Assembly (NCBI GenBank): GCA_017547385.1
Contig: JAFYPU010000014.1
Span: 1-64,000 of the forward strand
Source of the DNA: Bacteroidaceae bacterium
GTDB taxonomy: Bacteria > Bacteroidota > Bacteroidia > Bacteroidales > Bacteroidaceae
DNA length: 64,000 bases
Reading direction: 5' to 3'
Below, piece after piece: positions 54,599-63,971 of the stretch (the first letter of the stretch is position 1; each line of letters opens with the position of its first letter). A program made the translations under genes and the position numbers. The notes beneath the pieces are model-generated. The model was given only the letters and a program-made list of their open reading frames with translations, was not told where the DNA came from and did no database searches.

Positions 54599-55909
54599 AT
54601 GACCAAGAAGCAATCCTCCACAAAACGCCGCCCTCGCCGCAATGGTTGGCTCGCAGTGAGTCCGTTGTTGGTGCTGGTGGGCTTGTTGGTGGGCTTGAGT
54701 CTCATCACCGGCGACCCTTACAAGGTTTCGCTGCCGGTGGTGTTTATTGCCACGGCAGCCTATGCTCTGTTTACCACACGCGGTTTGTCCATCGATGAGC
54801 GGCTGACGCAATTTTCGCGCGGTGCAGGCAGCTCCGGGCTGTTGCTGATGGTGTGGATTTTTGTGCTGGCCGGTGCATTTGCCGAGAGTGCCAAGCAGAT
54901 GGGAGCTATCTCTGCCACGGTGGACCTCACACTCCTGTTGCTGCCCGAGGGAATGCTGTTGGCCGGTCTCTTTCTGGCTGCATGCTTTGTCTCATTGGCC
55001 ATCGGCACTTCGGTGGGAACAATTGTGGCACTGGTGCCTGTGGCCGTCGGCTTGGCATCGCGCACCGACATGAGTCTGCCGCTGATAACGGCCTCGGTGG
55101 CGGGCGGTGCTTTCTTTGGAGACAACCTTTCGTTCATCTCAGACACAACGGTGGCTGCCACTCGCACGCAGGGCTGCCGGCTGAGTGATAAGTTCAGGGT
55201 GAACTTCCGCATTGTGTTGCCGGCAGCCATCATCACCTTCATGGCTTATGTGGTGATGGGGCAGGGCGGAGCACCTCTGCCCGAAGCCGGAAGCGTGGAT
55301 TGGCTCAAGGTGTTGCCCTATGTGGCCGTGCTGCTCACAGCGGTGATGGGCTTGAACGTGACGGTGGTGCTGATGATGGGATGTCTGCTCACCGGAGCGG
55401 TGGGCATGGCCATGGGTTGCTATGACCTCATGGGCTGGATGCAATCAATGGCTTTGGGTATCGGCGGTATGGGCGAGCTGATAGTGATTTCGCTTCTGGC
55501 CGGTGGTTTGCTCGAACTCATTCGCTACAACGGCGGCATCACTTTTCTGTTGCGCATGCTCACACGGCGCATTCGCGGCAAGCGCGGTGCCGAACTCAGC
55601 ATTGCCGCCCTTGTTTCGATTACCAATGTGTGTACGGCCAACAACACCATAGCCATTCTTTCGGTGGGAAAACTGGCCAACGACATTGCCGAGCGATATG
55701 GGGTTGACAAACGCAAGAGTGCGAGCCTGCTCGACACGTTTTCTTGCTGTGTGCAGGGACTGTTGCCCTATGGAGCGCAAATGTTGATGGCCGCCGGTTT
55801 GGCTTCGGTCAGTCCGATGGAGATTATTCCATACTTATATTATCCCATGGTGATGGGCTTCATAGCGTTGCTTGCCATCTTTTTGCGCTATCCGCGACGC
55901 TACAGCTGA
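54599..55909 (+). CDS. NhaC-family Na+/H+ antiporter
   Basis: A 436-residue inner-membrane protein with about 11-12 hydrophobic helices. LAIGTSVGTIVALVPVAVG and GAFFGDNLSFISDTTVAA are typical for NhaC (Na_H_antiporter) proteins, as is NVCTANNTIAILSVG. It swaps sodium for protons. The ATG at 54599 gives a basic N-terminal tail (KKQSSTKRRPRR) before the first helix; an ATG at 54566 would overlap the Dabb gene. It is followed by a terminator. Confidence 0.9.
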   Translation: MTKKQSSTKRRPRRNGWLAVSPLLVLVGLLVGLSLITGDPYKVSLPVVFIATAAYALFTTRGLSIDERLTQFSRGAGSSGLLLMVWIFVLAGAFAESAKQMGAISATVDLTLLLLPEGMLLAGLFLAACFVSLAIGTSVGTIVALVPVAVGLASRTDMSLPLITASVAGGAFFGDNLSFISDTTVAATRTQGCRLSDKFRVNFRIVLPAAIITFMAYVVMGQGGAPLPEAGSVDWLKVLPYVAVLLTAVMGLNVTVVLMMGCLLTGAVGMAMGCYDLMGWMQSMALGIGGMGELIVISLLAGGLLELIRYNGGITFLLRMLTRRIRGKRGAELSIAALVSITNVCTANNTIAILSVGKLANDIAERYGVDKRKSASLLDTFSCCVQGLLPYGAQMLMAAGLASVSPMEIIPYLYYPMVMGFIALLAIFLRYPRRYS

Positions 55910-55958
55910 TGCACCGAGTGGCTGTTAATGCTTTGTTAATCCATGATTGAAATTTCAC

Positions 55959-55997
55959 AAGAGCGTAAAGAAAAAGTCTTTGCGCTCTTTTCTTTTG
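55959..55997 (+). terminator. Terminator after the NhaC gene
   Basis: AAGAGCGTAAAGA (55959-55971) pairs with TCTTTGCGCTCTT (55977-55989), followed by TTCTTTT. Confidence 0.85.
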
Positions 55998-56143
55998 TGT
56001 TCAAGCTTTCCCATGCATAGCGTGAGCCATCCCGTTGGTTTTGTTGGCGTTTCGGGAGTAAACACTTAGGTTTTCCTGCATTGTCCGTACATTGCTGAAA
56101 ACGCACCGGCCTTTCACTGATTTTTCTGAAGCCTTGCTGCAAA

Positions 56144-56204
56144 AGTGGCAGGCCTTGCCACTTTTGTGGCAGTGCTCGCCACTTTTGTGGCAAGGCCTGC
56201 CACT
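56144..56204. repeat. 21-bp phased dyad array, locus G (3 units, 61 bp)
   Basis: Units start at 56144, 56165 and 56186, with cores GGCCT, GTGCT and AGGCC. Unit 1 is identical to unit 1 of locus A (9713-9731), and unit 3 is its reverse complement at 18 of 19 positions. The flanks of A and G differ, so only the array is shared. It lies upstream of dnaG, in the 496-bp gap 55910-56405. Confidence 0.85.
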
Positions 56205-56365
56205 TTTGATGAGAAGCCTTCGGAAATCTTTATGTAGGCTTTTGCTTATTCATGAAAGCCTCTATTCTTTCACTCTGTTGCTTTTTGTTTTTCTTGCACC
56301 TTGCATTCATTTTGCATTGCGCAAGTCAGGTGGTTTGGGATAAAAGGCTGAAAACTTTGTTTTCG

Positions 56366-56397
56366 TTTTGTACTCCGCTCACCTTGCACTAACTTTG
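56366..56397 (+). promoter_or_regulatory. dnaG promoter (leaderless type)
   Basis: TTTTG (56366-56370), 19 bp, then TAACTTTG (56390-56397): a perfect promoter. The ATG is 8 nt after the -7 box, so the transcript would have no or almost no leader. The spacer CTCACCTTGCAC is nearly the same as in the cassettes at mazG and DUF4494. Confidence 0.75.
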
Positions 56398-56405
56398 CTC
56401 CCACG

Positions 56406-58352
56406 ATGATAGACAGACAGACCATAGACCGCATAAACGCAGCCACCGACATTGTGGACGTTGTCAAGGAGTTCGTAACACTGCGCAAGGCAGGTGTGAA
56501 CTTCAAAGGCTTGTGCCCGTTTCACGACGAGAAGACACCGAGTTTCGTTGTTTCGCCCTCGAAGCAGCTCTACAAGTGTTTCAGTTGCGGAAAGGGGGGC
56601 AGTGCCGTTCACTTTGTGATGGAACACGAACAGATGTCTTATCCAGAAGCGCTGAAGTGGTTGGGAAAAAAGTATGGCATCGAGGTGGAAGAACGCGAAC
56701 TCTCCGACGACGAACGCAAGGCCGAGAGTGAGCGCGAAAGTATGTTTGTGCTCAACGAATGGGCTTGCAAGTATTTCTCGGAAACCTTGCACGGTCATGT
56801 CGACGGCATCGCGGTGGGTATGGCCTATTTCCGCAGTCGTGGTTTCCGCGACGACATCATCCGCAAGTTCGGGTTGGGATTTTCGTTGCCGACCCGCGAT
56901 GCTTTGGCTCGCGCCGCTCGTGAGAAGGGATACAAGGACGAATATCTTGAAAAGACCGGCCTTTGCTATCGCACCGATGACGGCCGCTTGCTCGACCGAT
57001 ACCACGGCCGCGTCATCTTTCCCGTGCACACGGTGTCGGGAAAGGTGGTGGCTTTCGGCGGACGCACGCTTTCCACCGACAAGAAGGTGGCAAAATATGT
57101 CAACTCTCCGGAATCCGAAATCTATCATAAGAGCAACGAACTCTATGGCATCTATTTTGCCAAGCACGCCATAGTGAAGCAAAACCGTTGTTTCCTTGTT
57201 GAAGGTTACACCGACGTTATCTCCATGCATCAGAGCGGCATCGAGAATGTGGTGGCATCATCTGGAACTTCGCTCACCACCGGCCAGATACGCCTGCTGC
57301 ATCGCTTCACGCCCAACATCACCGTGCTCTACGATGGCGACAGTGCCGGCATCAAGGCCAGCCTTCGAGGCATCGACATGCTGCTGTCCGAAGGGCTGAA
57401 CATCAAAGTGGTGCTCTTGCCCGACGGCGAGGACCCCGACAGTTTCGCTCGCTCTCACAATGCTGCGGCTTTTCAGGAATACATTGAGAAAAACCAAGTG
57501 GACTTCATACGTTTCAAGACCGATTTGCTGATGCGCGATACAGCCAACGATCCTGTGAAGCGTGCTTCCTTGGTGCAGGACATCGTGAAGAGCATTGCCG
57601 CCATTCCCGATGCCATTGTTCGGCAAATGTATGTGAGAGAATGTGCCGCCATGATGAATGTGGGCGAACCGCTCATCCTTGACGAAATACGCCGACAGCG
57701 AAAAGAACGGCAGGGCGAACGTCCGGCAACTTCCGAGGAGGAAAAATCTGTAGCCGAAGTGCAGAGCACGCCTTCAGTCGAGAACTTGAACGATTCCAAG
57801 GCTGAGCGCGAGGAAAGGCTGCTGATGAGTTTGGTGGTGCGTTATGGCGACCGTCCGATGTATGCCGAAAACGAATTGGCCGAGGGCGAAGAAAACATGA
57901 GTGTGGCGGAGTTTGTCCAAAACGAATTGCAAAACGATGGATTGCAACTGCGCATTCCACTCTACCGTCGGGTGCTCGAAGAAGCCGTTGCCGGATTTTC
58001 GCGTCCCGATTTCCATACGCAGAACTACTTCATCAGCCATCCCGACCCCGAGTTGAGCCGATTGGCAGCCGAAGTGGCGGAGGATAAATACCAACTCAGC
58101 CGTTATCACTTCAAGCAGCAGAAAATGGTGATGGATGAGGAACGCTTGGCCGAGTTGGCTCCACGCCTAGTGAACGACTATAAACATTTTGTGGTGCGTG
58201 AGGAAATGGCTTCCTTGCTGCGCGAATTGGCTCGTCCCGAAGTGGCAGCCAACGAGGTGCGTTGTCGGGAACTGATGAACCGTTATCGCGATTTGGCCAA
58301 CGTGGCCCAGTGTTTTGCACAGGTGTTGGGCGATCGTGTGGTATCACCTTGA
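56406..58352 (+). CDS. dnaG: DNA primase
   Basis: A 648-residue primase that makes RNA primers for replication. The zinc-binding domain has Cys37-x2-His40 and Cys58-x2-Cys61 (CPFH, CFSCGKGG), the RNA polymerase core follows, and the TOPRIM motif is in EGYTDVISMHQ with FDGDSAGI-like YDGDSAGI. The start MIDRQTIDRINAATDIVDVV is canonical, so the ATG is sure. The C-terminal DnaB-binding part is divergent. Its own promoter lies directly before the start codon. Confidence 0.96.
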   Translation: MIDRQTIDRINAATDIVDVVKEFVTLRKAGVNFKGLCPFHDEKTPSFVVSPSKQLYKCFSCGKGGSAVHFVMEHEQMSYPEALKWLGKKYGIEVEERELSDDERKAESERESMFVLNEWACKYFSETLHGHVDGIAVGMAYFRSRGFRDDIIRKFGLGFSLPTRDALARAAREKGYKDEYLEKTGLCYRTDDGRLLDRYHGRVIFPVHTVSGKVVAFGGRTLSTDKKVAKYVNSPESEIYHKSNELYGIYFAKHAIVKQNRCFLVEGYTDVISMHQSGIENVVASSGTSLTTGQIRLLHRFTPNITVLYDGDSAGIKASLRGIDMLLSEGLNIKVVLLPDGEDPDSFARSHNAAAFQEYIEKNQVDFIRFKTDLLMRDTANDPVKRASLVQDIVKSIAAIPDAIVRQMYVRECAAMMNVGEPLILDEIRRQRKERQGERPATSEEEKSVAEVQSTPSVENLNDSKAEREERLLMSLVVRYGDRPMYAENELAEGEENMSVAEFVQNELQNDGLQLRIPLYRRVLEEAVAGFSRPDFHTQNYFISHPDPELSRLAAEVAEDKYQLSRYHFKQQKMVMDEERLAELAPRLVNDYKHFVVREEMASLLRELARPEVAANEVRCRELMNRYRDLANVAQCFAQVLGDRVVSP

Positions 58353-58418
58353 AAGTTTTATTTCACCGTTTCTTAATTCCCACAAAGACAGCAGTGTAAT
58401 GTTGATGTGTTACATAAA

Positions 58419-58460
58419 AACAAAAACGGCAGTCTCATGAGTAAGACTGCCGTTTTTGTT
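58419..58460. terminator. Bidirectional terminator between dnaG and the porin gene
   Basis: AACAAAAACGGCAGTCT (58419-58435) pairs with AGACTGCCGTTTTTGTT (58444-58460). The stem is perfect and has T-runs on both sides. Confidence 0.9.
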
Positions 58461-58481
58461 TTCAAGAAATGCGCCTCGGAA

Positions 58482-59672
58482 TTAGAAGCGTGCCGTTACT
58501 TGAACGTCGAGTGTGTTGTAATATCTGTCGCCTGTGGTGGCGCGGTCGTCCGTAAAGATGTAGTTGAGTTGGAACACGAAGTTCTTGCTCAGATAGTAGT
58601 TGGCCGAAAGTGCCCAATCCGTTTTCATGGAACTCCAAGTCTTGGCATCGCGATAGCAGTCCCATTTGCCATAGAGCTTAAAGTTCTTGAAGAGCGGTGC
58701 GCCCACTGCTGCATACCATGCATCGCTCTTGGTGGGTTTTCTGTAGTCGGTAACCACACCGCCCACGGAGTGCATATATTCGGCACGCACGGTCCATTTG
58801 TCTTCATACTTCAAGCCGGCGCCCCAACGCTTGCGGTCAATCTTTTTCTGCTGATAATAGGGCTCGGAGGTGTTTTGCGCTTTCTTGGCATCGTATTTTT
58901 CGTTCACGTATGTGCCGTTCCAACCAAATCCGCCGATGCTCAAATTCTTGATGGGCGACACCCAAAGTCCGCCGATGATGTCTTTGGATTTGTCTTTGTC
59001 AGTGTGGTTGATGCCTTGGCCGTTGAAAACTCCTACCTGATAGTGCAACCAAGGATGGCCGTCCTTTTTCGAACGGAAGAGATCACCCTGAAGTTGCAGA
59101 CCCACGTCGCGGCCTCCGCTCTTGTGCTCTCCGCAACGGTCGCTCATGCCGGTGATTTTTGAGGTGGCCTGAGAGTAGCTGCCAAATCCCACATCAATGG
59201 GGTTGTAGGGGTTTTCAAATCCGTAGGGACGCTTGAACTGTCCCAGCTTAACACGCAGGAAATCATATTTCTGCCACTCGATGAATGCATCCACGATGCG
59301 CGGACCTTTGTCCTCGCCCGGAGCACCATTCACTTCGAGTTGGAAACGGTAATAGAAGTCTTTGAAAGCGTAGCCGTTGGCATACAAACGCAGATAACGC
59401 AAGTCAAAACCACCATTGCTCTCCTGGCCGGCGCGGTCGTTCCATGAGTATTTTCCCATGATGTAACCTCCGAATTTGATGCTCGGGTTGAAGGCTTTCA
59501 TAAAGCGACTGGCAGCTGTGCTCTTGGTTGTGGAAGTTGCAGAGTCGACTTTTAAGGTGGGCATGGCAGTCGGCTCAGCAGTGGAAACCGCCATGGTGCT
59601 GTCGGCCTCGGTGGCTTGTGCGCTAAGAACGGTGCAGCCCAAAAGCGCAAGTGTGAGATAAATTTTCTTCAT
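58482..59672 (-). CDS. Phosphate-selective porin O/P-like outer membrane protein
   Basis: A 396-residue beta-barrel with a signal peptide (MKKIYLTLALLGCTVLSAQA) and a Thr/Ser-rich stretch to about residue 55. The barrel shows FGGYIMGKYSWND, GFDLRYLRLYANGYAF and RVKLGQFKRPYGFENP, all typical of OprO/OprP-like porins in Bacteroidetes, and ends with LDVQVTARF. Anion or phosphate selectivity is not shown by the sequence. It is a single gene. Confidence 0.88.
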   Translation of the reverse strand: MKKIYLTLALLGCTVLSAQATEADSTMAVSTAEPTAMPTLKVDSATSTTKSTAASRFMKAFNPSIKFGGYIMGKYSWNDRAGQESNGGFDLRYLRLYANGYAFKDFYYRFQLEVNGAPGEDKGPRIVDAFIEWQKYDFLRVKLGQFKRPYGFENPYNPIDVGFGSYSQATSKITGMSDRCGEHKSGGRDVGLQLQGDLFRSKKDGHPWLHYQVGVFNGQGINHTDKDKSKDIIGGLWVSPIKNLSIGGFGWNGTYVNEKYDAKKAQNTSEPYYQQKKIDRKRWGAGLKYEDKWTVRAEYMHSVGGVVTDYRKPTKSDAWYAAVGAPLFKNFKLYGKWDCYRDAKTWSSMKTDWALSANYYLSKNFVFQLNYIFTDDRATTGDRYYNTLDVQVTARF

Positions 59673-59724
59673 GATTATTTTATGAATAATGTGATTTGTC
59701 GCGAAATCTGTTCGTTAACGGCTG

Positions 59725-59732
59725 CAAAATTA
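59725..59732 (-). promoter_or_regulatory. -7 element of the porin gene
   Basis: TAATTTTG on the minus strand fits TAnnTTTG. The ATG is 52 nt further on. No good -33 box is seen. Confidence 0.5.
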
Positions 59733-59918
59733 AGGATTATTTAAAAAATATGAAGCGAGCAAGCAGAGAATACTTTGGTGGATTTCTGTTTCTTGCAAAG
59801 CACCGGAGCATCTTTTTCGAGTATTGAACGAGTTTTAGTTGCGCCTGTAATCATGCGAAACTGTGGTGATAAACGATGTCTTAAGCATGGTTATTTGTTG
59901 TGCCGGCTTTTGCGAAAA

Positions 59919-60000
59919 ATCCGGAAGCATTGTAGGAAATTCTACAAGCACTGCAGAATTTTCTACAAGCACTGCAGAAAAATCCGGAAGCACTGCAGAT
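59919..60000. repeat. 21-bp phased dyad array, locus F (4 units, 82 bp)
   Basis: Units start at 59919, 59940, 59961 and 59982. Cores are AGCAT and three AGCAC. Units 2 and 3 are identical (TTCTACAAGCACTGCAGAA), and the same 19 nt appears as unit 2 of locus C. It lies between the divergent porin and DUF1599 genes. Confidence 0.85.
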
Positions 60001-60034
60001 TTCTGTGCTCCCATTGCGCGAAATATGCCTGTGC

Positions 60035-60067
60035 TTTTTGCGCGTCGCGGAAAAATGCGTAATTTTG
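60035..60067 (+). promoter_or_regulatory. Promoter of DUF1599 and the tpi block
   Basis: TTTTTG (60035-60040), 19 bp, then TAATTTTG (60060-60067), a perfect promoter. The leader is about 95 nt. Confidence 0.75.
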
Positions 60068-60170
60068 CGGCATTCCGAGCACTGATGGTGAGGTTAACGG
60101 CAGGTGAGGCTCTTGTGCTGCTGCATGTGTCATCGTCGGAAAGGAATTTTATGGTACACACATGGTAGAA

Positions 60171-60710
60171 ATGAACACGAAAGAACAGTTTGAGAGCGTG
60201 ATGCGCTCATGTCGTGAACTGTTTATTAAAAAAATGCATGATTATGGTACAGCTTGGCGCATCATGCGTCCGGCTTCCATCACCGACCAGCTGTATATCA
60301 AAGCCAATCGCATCCGAACGCTTCAGGTGAAAGGACACGCAATGGTGGACGAGGGAATTGTTCCCGAGTTTGTGGCCATCGTGAACTATTGCATCATGGG
60401 AATGGTGCAACTCGAATTGGGATTTTCGGAAGGTAGCGATTTGAACGATGACGAAGCTTTGGCACTCTATGACAAGCATGCCACGGCATCGCTGGAATTG
60501 ATGCTGAAGAAAAATCATGACTACGATGAGGCTTGGCGTGGCATGCGTGTCGGCTCGTATACCGACCTCATTCTGATGAAGATATTCCGCACCAAGCAAA
60601 TTGAGGACCTGGAAGGCGATACGTTGGTGTCGGAAGGCATTACCGCCAATTATATGGATATGCTCAACTATGCCGTGTTCGGCTTAATCAAACTTACCCT
60701 TGAAGCATAA
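60171..60710 (+). CDS. DUF1599 family protein with internal duplication
   Basis: A 179-residue protein built from two copies of one motif: [20 protein letters not shown] and [20 protein letters not shown], each followed by VDEGI/VSEGI and a helix ending NYCIMGM / NYAVFGL. Family members lie near nucleotide-related genes, and the fold is thought to be MazG-like, but no reaction is known. The ATG at 60171 (MNTKEQF) fits relatives better than one at 60162. It overlaps or abuts the next frame, so they are co-translated. Confidence 0.8.
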   Translation: MNTKEQFESVMRSCRELFIKKMHDYGTAWRIMRPASITDQLYIKANRIRTLQVKGHAMVDEGIVPEFVAIVNYCIMGMVQLELGFSEGSDLNDDEALALYDKHATASLELMLKKNHDYDEAWRGMRVGSYTDLILMKIFRTKQIEDLEGDTLVSEGITANYMDMLNYAVFGLIKLTLEA

Positions 60711-60738
60711 GCACATTTACACCTCCTTGGTGCCGGCC

Positions 60739-62730
60739 ATGGTGGCCCGTTGGGTGTTGGCCGCTGTGTTTCTCTTTTCGGGATTTGTGAAAGCAGCCGA
60801 TCCCAGTGGAATGGCATTGAAGCTGAATGCCTATCTGCGCTATGTAGGAGGAAATCTTCCCGATGATAGTCTGTGTCTGCTGGGTGCTTCGGTGCTGCTT
60901 GCCACAGTGGAATTTATGCTCGGTGTGTATCTGTTGTTGGGCATTCGTCGCCGCTTCACAGTGAAGTGCACGCTGCTCATCATGTTGCTGATGACTGCGG
61001 TTACGGCATGGATATATGCTTTTGACCCGGTGCCCGATTGTGGTTGCTTTGGTGAGGCGCTGAAACTGAGCCATGGACAGACATTGGTCAAAAATGTGGT
61101 GTTGCTCTTGTTGGCCATGTTTTTGCAACATCGGCGATGGGCACCCCGTCGTTTCATTTCGGAACGCCATCAGTGGGTGGTGTCGGTGTATTCGATATGC
61201 TACATTGTGGTGTTGGGAATATATGCCGCCCATTATTTGCCGCCCATCGATTTCACGCCTTATCGGCTCGGTACACATTTGCCTACAGCCATGCGGGGCG
61301 AAATGCACACTCTCTTTATCTATGAGAAGGATGGGGAGCAACGTGAATTTAGTGAGGATGCTTTGCCAGAAGAACCGTGGCAGTTTGTAGATGCTCGCAC
61401 AGAAGTGCTGAAAGCTCCGGATGTGGTTGATTTCAGTCTCTCTTCTTTCGGACAAGCCGAAGACCTTACGGAACAGGTACTTTCGGATAGCGGATACACC
61501 TTTCTGCTCACGCTTCCGCATGCAGAGACCGCTGACGACGGGAACACCGATCGCATCAATGATATTTATGACTTCTGCCGAGATGCCGGCCACGCATTTT
61601 ATGGCTTGACTGCATCGGGAGAAGAGGCCGTGGAGAATTGGAAAGACCGCACAGGAGCTGCTTATTCCTTTCTGTGCAGTTCGGACGAAACCATCAAAGC
61701 CATGGTGCGTGCCACCCCGGGATTGATGCTCCTACACGAAGGACGCATCGTGGGAAAGTGGAGCCACAATGCTTTGCCCGAAGATATAGAAACGGGAGGG
61801 ATTGAACGATTGGAGCGTGAACAAATGTCAGAAGGAGGACTTTCGCCAAGCCTGCGTTTGCTGTTGCTCTATGTGGGACCGCTGCTCTTTGTCCTTCTGT
61901 TCGATGCCCTTTGGGTGGGAAGCAAGTATTACAAACGATATACCATTAAGAAACATTTAAATCAAAAGAAAATGAGAAAGAAAATTGTAGCAGGAAACTG
62001 GAAAATGAACCTGAACCTGCAAGAAGGTGTGGCTCTTGCCAAGGAACTCAATGCAGCTCTCACTGCCGACAAGCCCAATTGCGACGTGGTGATTTGCACT
62101 CCCTTTATCCACCTTGCCAGTGTGGCCGGTGAGCTTACCGAAGGTCTGATTGGCCTCGGAGCTGAAAACTGTGCCGATAAGGTGTCTGGTGCTTACACCG
62201 GAGAAGTGAGCGCAGCTATGGTGAAATCCACCGGTGCTCAGTATGTAATCCTTGGACACAGTGAACGTCGTTCTTACTATGGCGAAACAGAAGAAATTCT
62301 GAAGGAAAAAACCAACTTGGCACTTGCTAATGGTTTGAAAGTGATTTTCTGCATCGGTGAGGTGCTGGAAGAGCGCGAAAGCGGCAAGCAAAACGAAGTT
62401 GTGAAAGCACAGATCGAAGGTTCTCTGTTCGACTTGAGCGTTGAAGAACTCTCAAACATCATCTTGGCTTACGAACCCGTTTGGGCAATCGGTACCGGCA
62501 AAACTGCCACAGCCGAACAAGCTGAAGAGATGCACGCTTTCATTCGTGGTGTCATTGCTGAGAAGTTTGGTGCTGAAGCAGCCGAAAACATTTCTATCCT
62601 TTACGGCGGAAGCTGCAAACCCAGCAACGCTAAGGAAATCTTCTCTAAGGAAAATGTGGATGGTGGTCTCATTGGTGGTGCAGCCCTCAAGGTTGCAGAC
62701 TTCAAGGGCATCATCGACGCTTGGAAGTAA
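60739..62730 (+). CDS. BT_3928-type membrane protein fused in frame to triose-phosphate isomerase
   Basis: A continuous 663-residue frame. Residues 1 to about 400 are a BT_3928-family protein: a DoxX/MauE-like four-helix region ([19 protein letters not shown], then [16 protein letters not shown]), a soluble part, and a last helix ([19 protein letters not shown]) followed by a basic tail. From residue 412 ([13 protein letters not shown]) comes a complete TIM with Lys in NWKMN, GHSERR and [10 protein letters not shown]. The two are normally adjacent, separate genes in Bacteroidetes. Here no stop lies between them, which would put TIM on the inner membrane. The start may instead be a TTG at 60700. 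Confidence 0.8.
   Translation: MVARWVLAAVFLFSGFVKAADPSGMALKLNAYLRYVGGNLPDDSLCLLGASVLLATVEFMLGVYLLLGIRRRFTVKCTLLIMLLMTAVTAWIYAFDPVPDCGCFGEALKLSHGQTLVKNVVLLLLAMFLQHRRWAPRRFISERHQWVVSVYSICYIVVLGIYAAHYLPPIDFTPYRLGTHLPTAMRGEMHTLFIYEKDGEQREFSEDALPEEPWQFVDARTEVLKAPDVVDFSLSSFGQAEDLTEQVLSDSGYTFLLTLPHAETADDGNTDRINDIYDFCRDAGHAFYGLTASGEEAVENWKDRTGAAYSFLCSSDETIKAMVRATPGLMLLHEGRIVGKWSHNALPEDIETGGIERLEREQMSEGGLSPSLRLLLLYVGPLLFVLLFDALWVGSKYYKRYTIKKHLNQKKMRKKIVAGNWKMNLNLQEGVALAKELNAALTADKPNCDVVICTPFIHLASVAGELTEGLIGLGAENCADKVSGAYTGEVSAAMVKSTGAQYVILGHSERRSYYGETEEILKEKTNLALANGLKVIFCIGEVLEERESGKQNEVVKAQIEGSLFDLSVEELSNIILAYEPVWAIGTGKTATAEQAEEMHAFIRGVIAEKFGAEAAENISILYGGSCKPSNAKEIFSKENVDGGLIGGAALKVADFKGIIDAWK
61972..62730 (+). 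other. tpiA: Triose-phosphate isomerase part (possible separate internal start)
   Basis: The ATG at 61972 begins a 252-residue TIM of normal length, which interconverts DHAP and glyceraldehyde 3-phosphate. The 20 bases before it are A-rich (AAATCAAAAGAAA), like many Bacteroidetes start sites, so free TIM may be made from this start as well as the fused form. Catalytic residues Lys, His and Glu are all present. Confidence 0.75.
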
Positions 62731-62808
62731 GCCTACTCATGGCCAATGCCTCGTGCCGCGAGGCATTGGCTTTTCCTTTTTTCATAAACTCCACACTCAA
62801 ATTTCGAC

Positions 62809-63342
62809 ATGCGAAAGCCATTCTTTATTCTCTTGATATGCATGCTTGCGGTGAGCAGTGCCAAAGCTCAGAGCACCTATACGGAGCATCTCACAGACTC
62901 GACCACGGGCAGTGGCCGTGTGGTGATAGTTCAGGACTCAGTGCTGCACGATTTGGTGAATAACACAGGAAAATATGCCAACATCAATGTGGCAGCCGGA
63001 GGGCGTGGCGTAAATTCGGGGCATGGTAAGTCACGAAATTCACGCACTGCCGGAACTGTGGGTACGCGCACTCGACACAAGGAGCAGGGATATCGGGTAT
63101 TGGTGTTTACGGGTAACAACACCCGTGAGGGACGTTTGGGTGCTGAGAAGATGCAACGAAAGGCGAAAGCCACGTTTGCAGAACTTTCGGCCTATGTGCA
63201 GTTGCGCAACTCGCGATGGGTTTGTTTGATTGGAGATTTTCGCAAAAGAGAAGATGCGGAGAACTATATGCGCCGTTGCATGTCGTCCGGATTGTCGAAT
63301 GAGGTGCGAATTATCCGAAGCGAAGTGTCGGTTCCCGACTGA
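62809..63342 (+). CDS. Exported SPOR-domain protein
   Basis: A 177-residue protein with a signal peptide (1-20), a Gly/Arg/Thr-rich linker (about 55-90) and a C-terminal SPOR domain ([15 protein letters not shown]... to VRIIRSEV). SPOR domains bind denuded glycan strands of peptidoglycan at division sites. Its place between tpiA and folE is conserved in Bacteroides. Its stop overlaps the folE ATG by one base. Confidence 0.85.
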   Translation: MRKPFFILLICMLAVSSAKAQSTYTEHLTDSTTGSGRVVIVQDSVLHDLVNNTGKYANINVAAGGRGVNSGHGKSRNSRTAGTVGTRTRHKEQGYRVLVFTGNNTREGRLGAEKMQRKAKATFAELSAYVQLRNSRWVCLIGDFRKREDAENYMRRCMSSGLSNEVRIIRSEVSVPD

Positions 63343-63938
63343 TGATTGAAGAATATTCGATAACACATAGCGTCATGGATGCAACGAAGATTGAAAAGCT
63401 GGCTGCCCATTGCAAAGAAATTCTTTCACTCTTGAACGAAGATGTGGAGCGCGAGGGATTGCTGAAAACGCCTGAGCGAGTGGCCAAAGCCATGCTGACA
63501 CTTACGCGTGGTTATGACATGGACCCGGTGGCCGTGCTTAATTCTGCCAAGTTCAGTGAACCATACAACCAAATGGTGATTGTGAAAGACATAAAGTTCT
63601 ATTCACTTTGTGAACACCACATGCTGCCTTTCTATGGCAAGGTGCATGTGGCTTATATCCCCAACGGATATATCACAGGGCTTTCGAAAATTGCCAGAGT
63701 GGTTGATATATTTTCACACCGCCTTCAAGTGCAAGAGCGCATGACTTTGCAAATCAAGGAATGCATTGAGCAAGCTCTCAATCCGCTCGGTGTAATGGTG
63801 GTGGTGGAGGCTCAACACATGTGTATGCAGATGCGAGGTGTTGAGAAGGACGACTCAGTTACCACGACAAGCGATTTTACAGGTGCTTTTCAGCAGGCCA
63901 AAACACGTGCAGAGTTTTTACAATTAATCGGAAAGTAG
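63342..63938 (+). CDS. folE: GTP cyclohydrolase I
   Basis: A 198-residue enzyme that makes dihydroneopterin triphosphate from GTP, the first step of folate synthesis. Zinc ligands are Cys90, His93 and Cys161 (CEHHMLPF and HMCMQMRG). [20 protein letters not shown] is typical. The ATG at 63342 overlaps the SPOR stop (TGATG), suggesting coupling; an ATG at 63375 is possible. Confidence 0.95.
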   Translation: MIEEYSITHSVMDATKIEKLAAHCKEILSLLNEDVEREGLLKTPERVAKAMLTLTRGYDMDPVAVLNSAKFSEPYNQMVIVKDIKFYSLCEHHMLPFYGKVHVAYIPNGYITGLSKIARVVDIFSHRLQVQERMTLQIKECIEQALNPLGVMVVVEAQHMCMQMRGVEKDDSVTTTSDFTGAFQQAKTRAEFLQLIGK

Positions 63939-63971
63939 TGCAAATAAGAATGCAATACTTGCAGAGATGCT

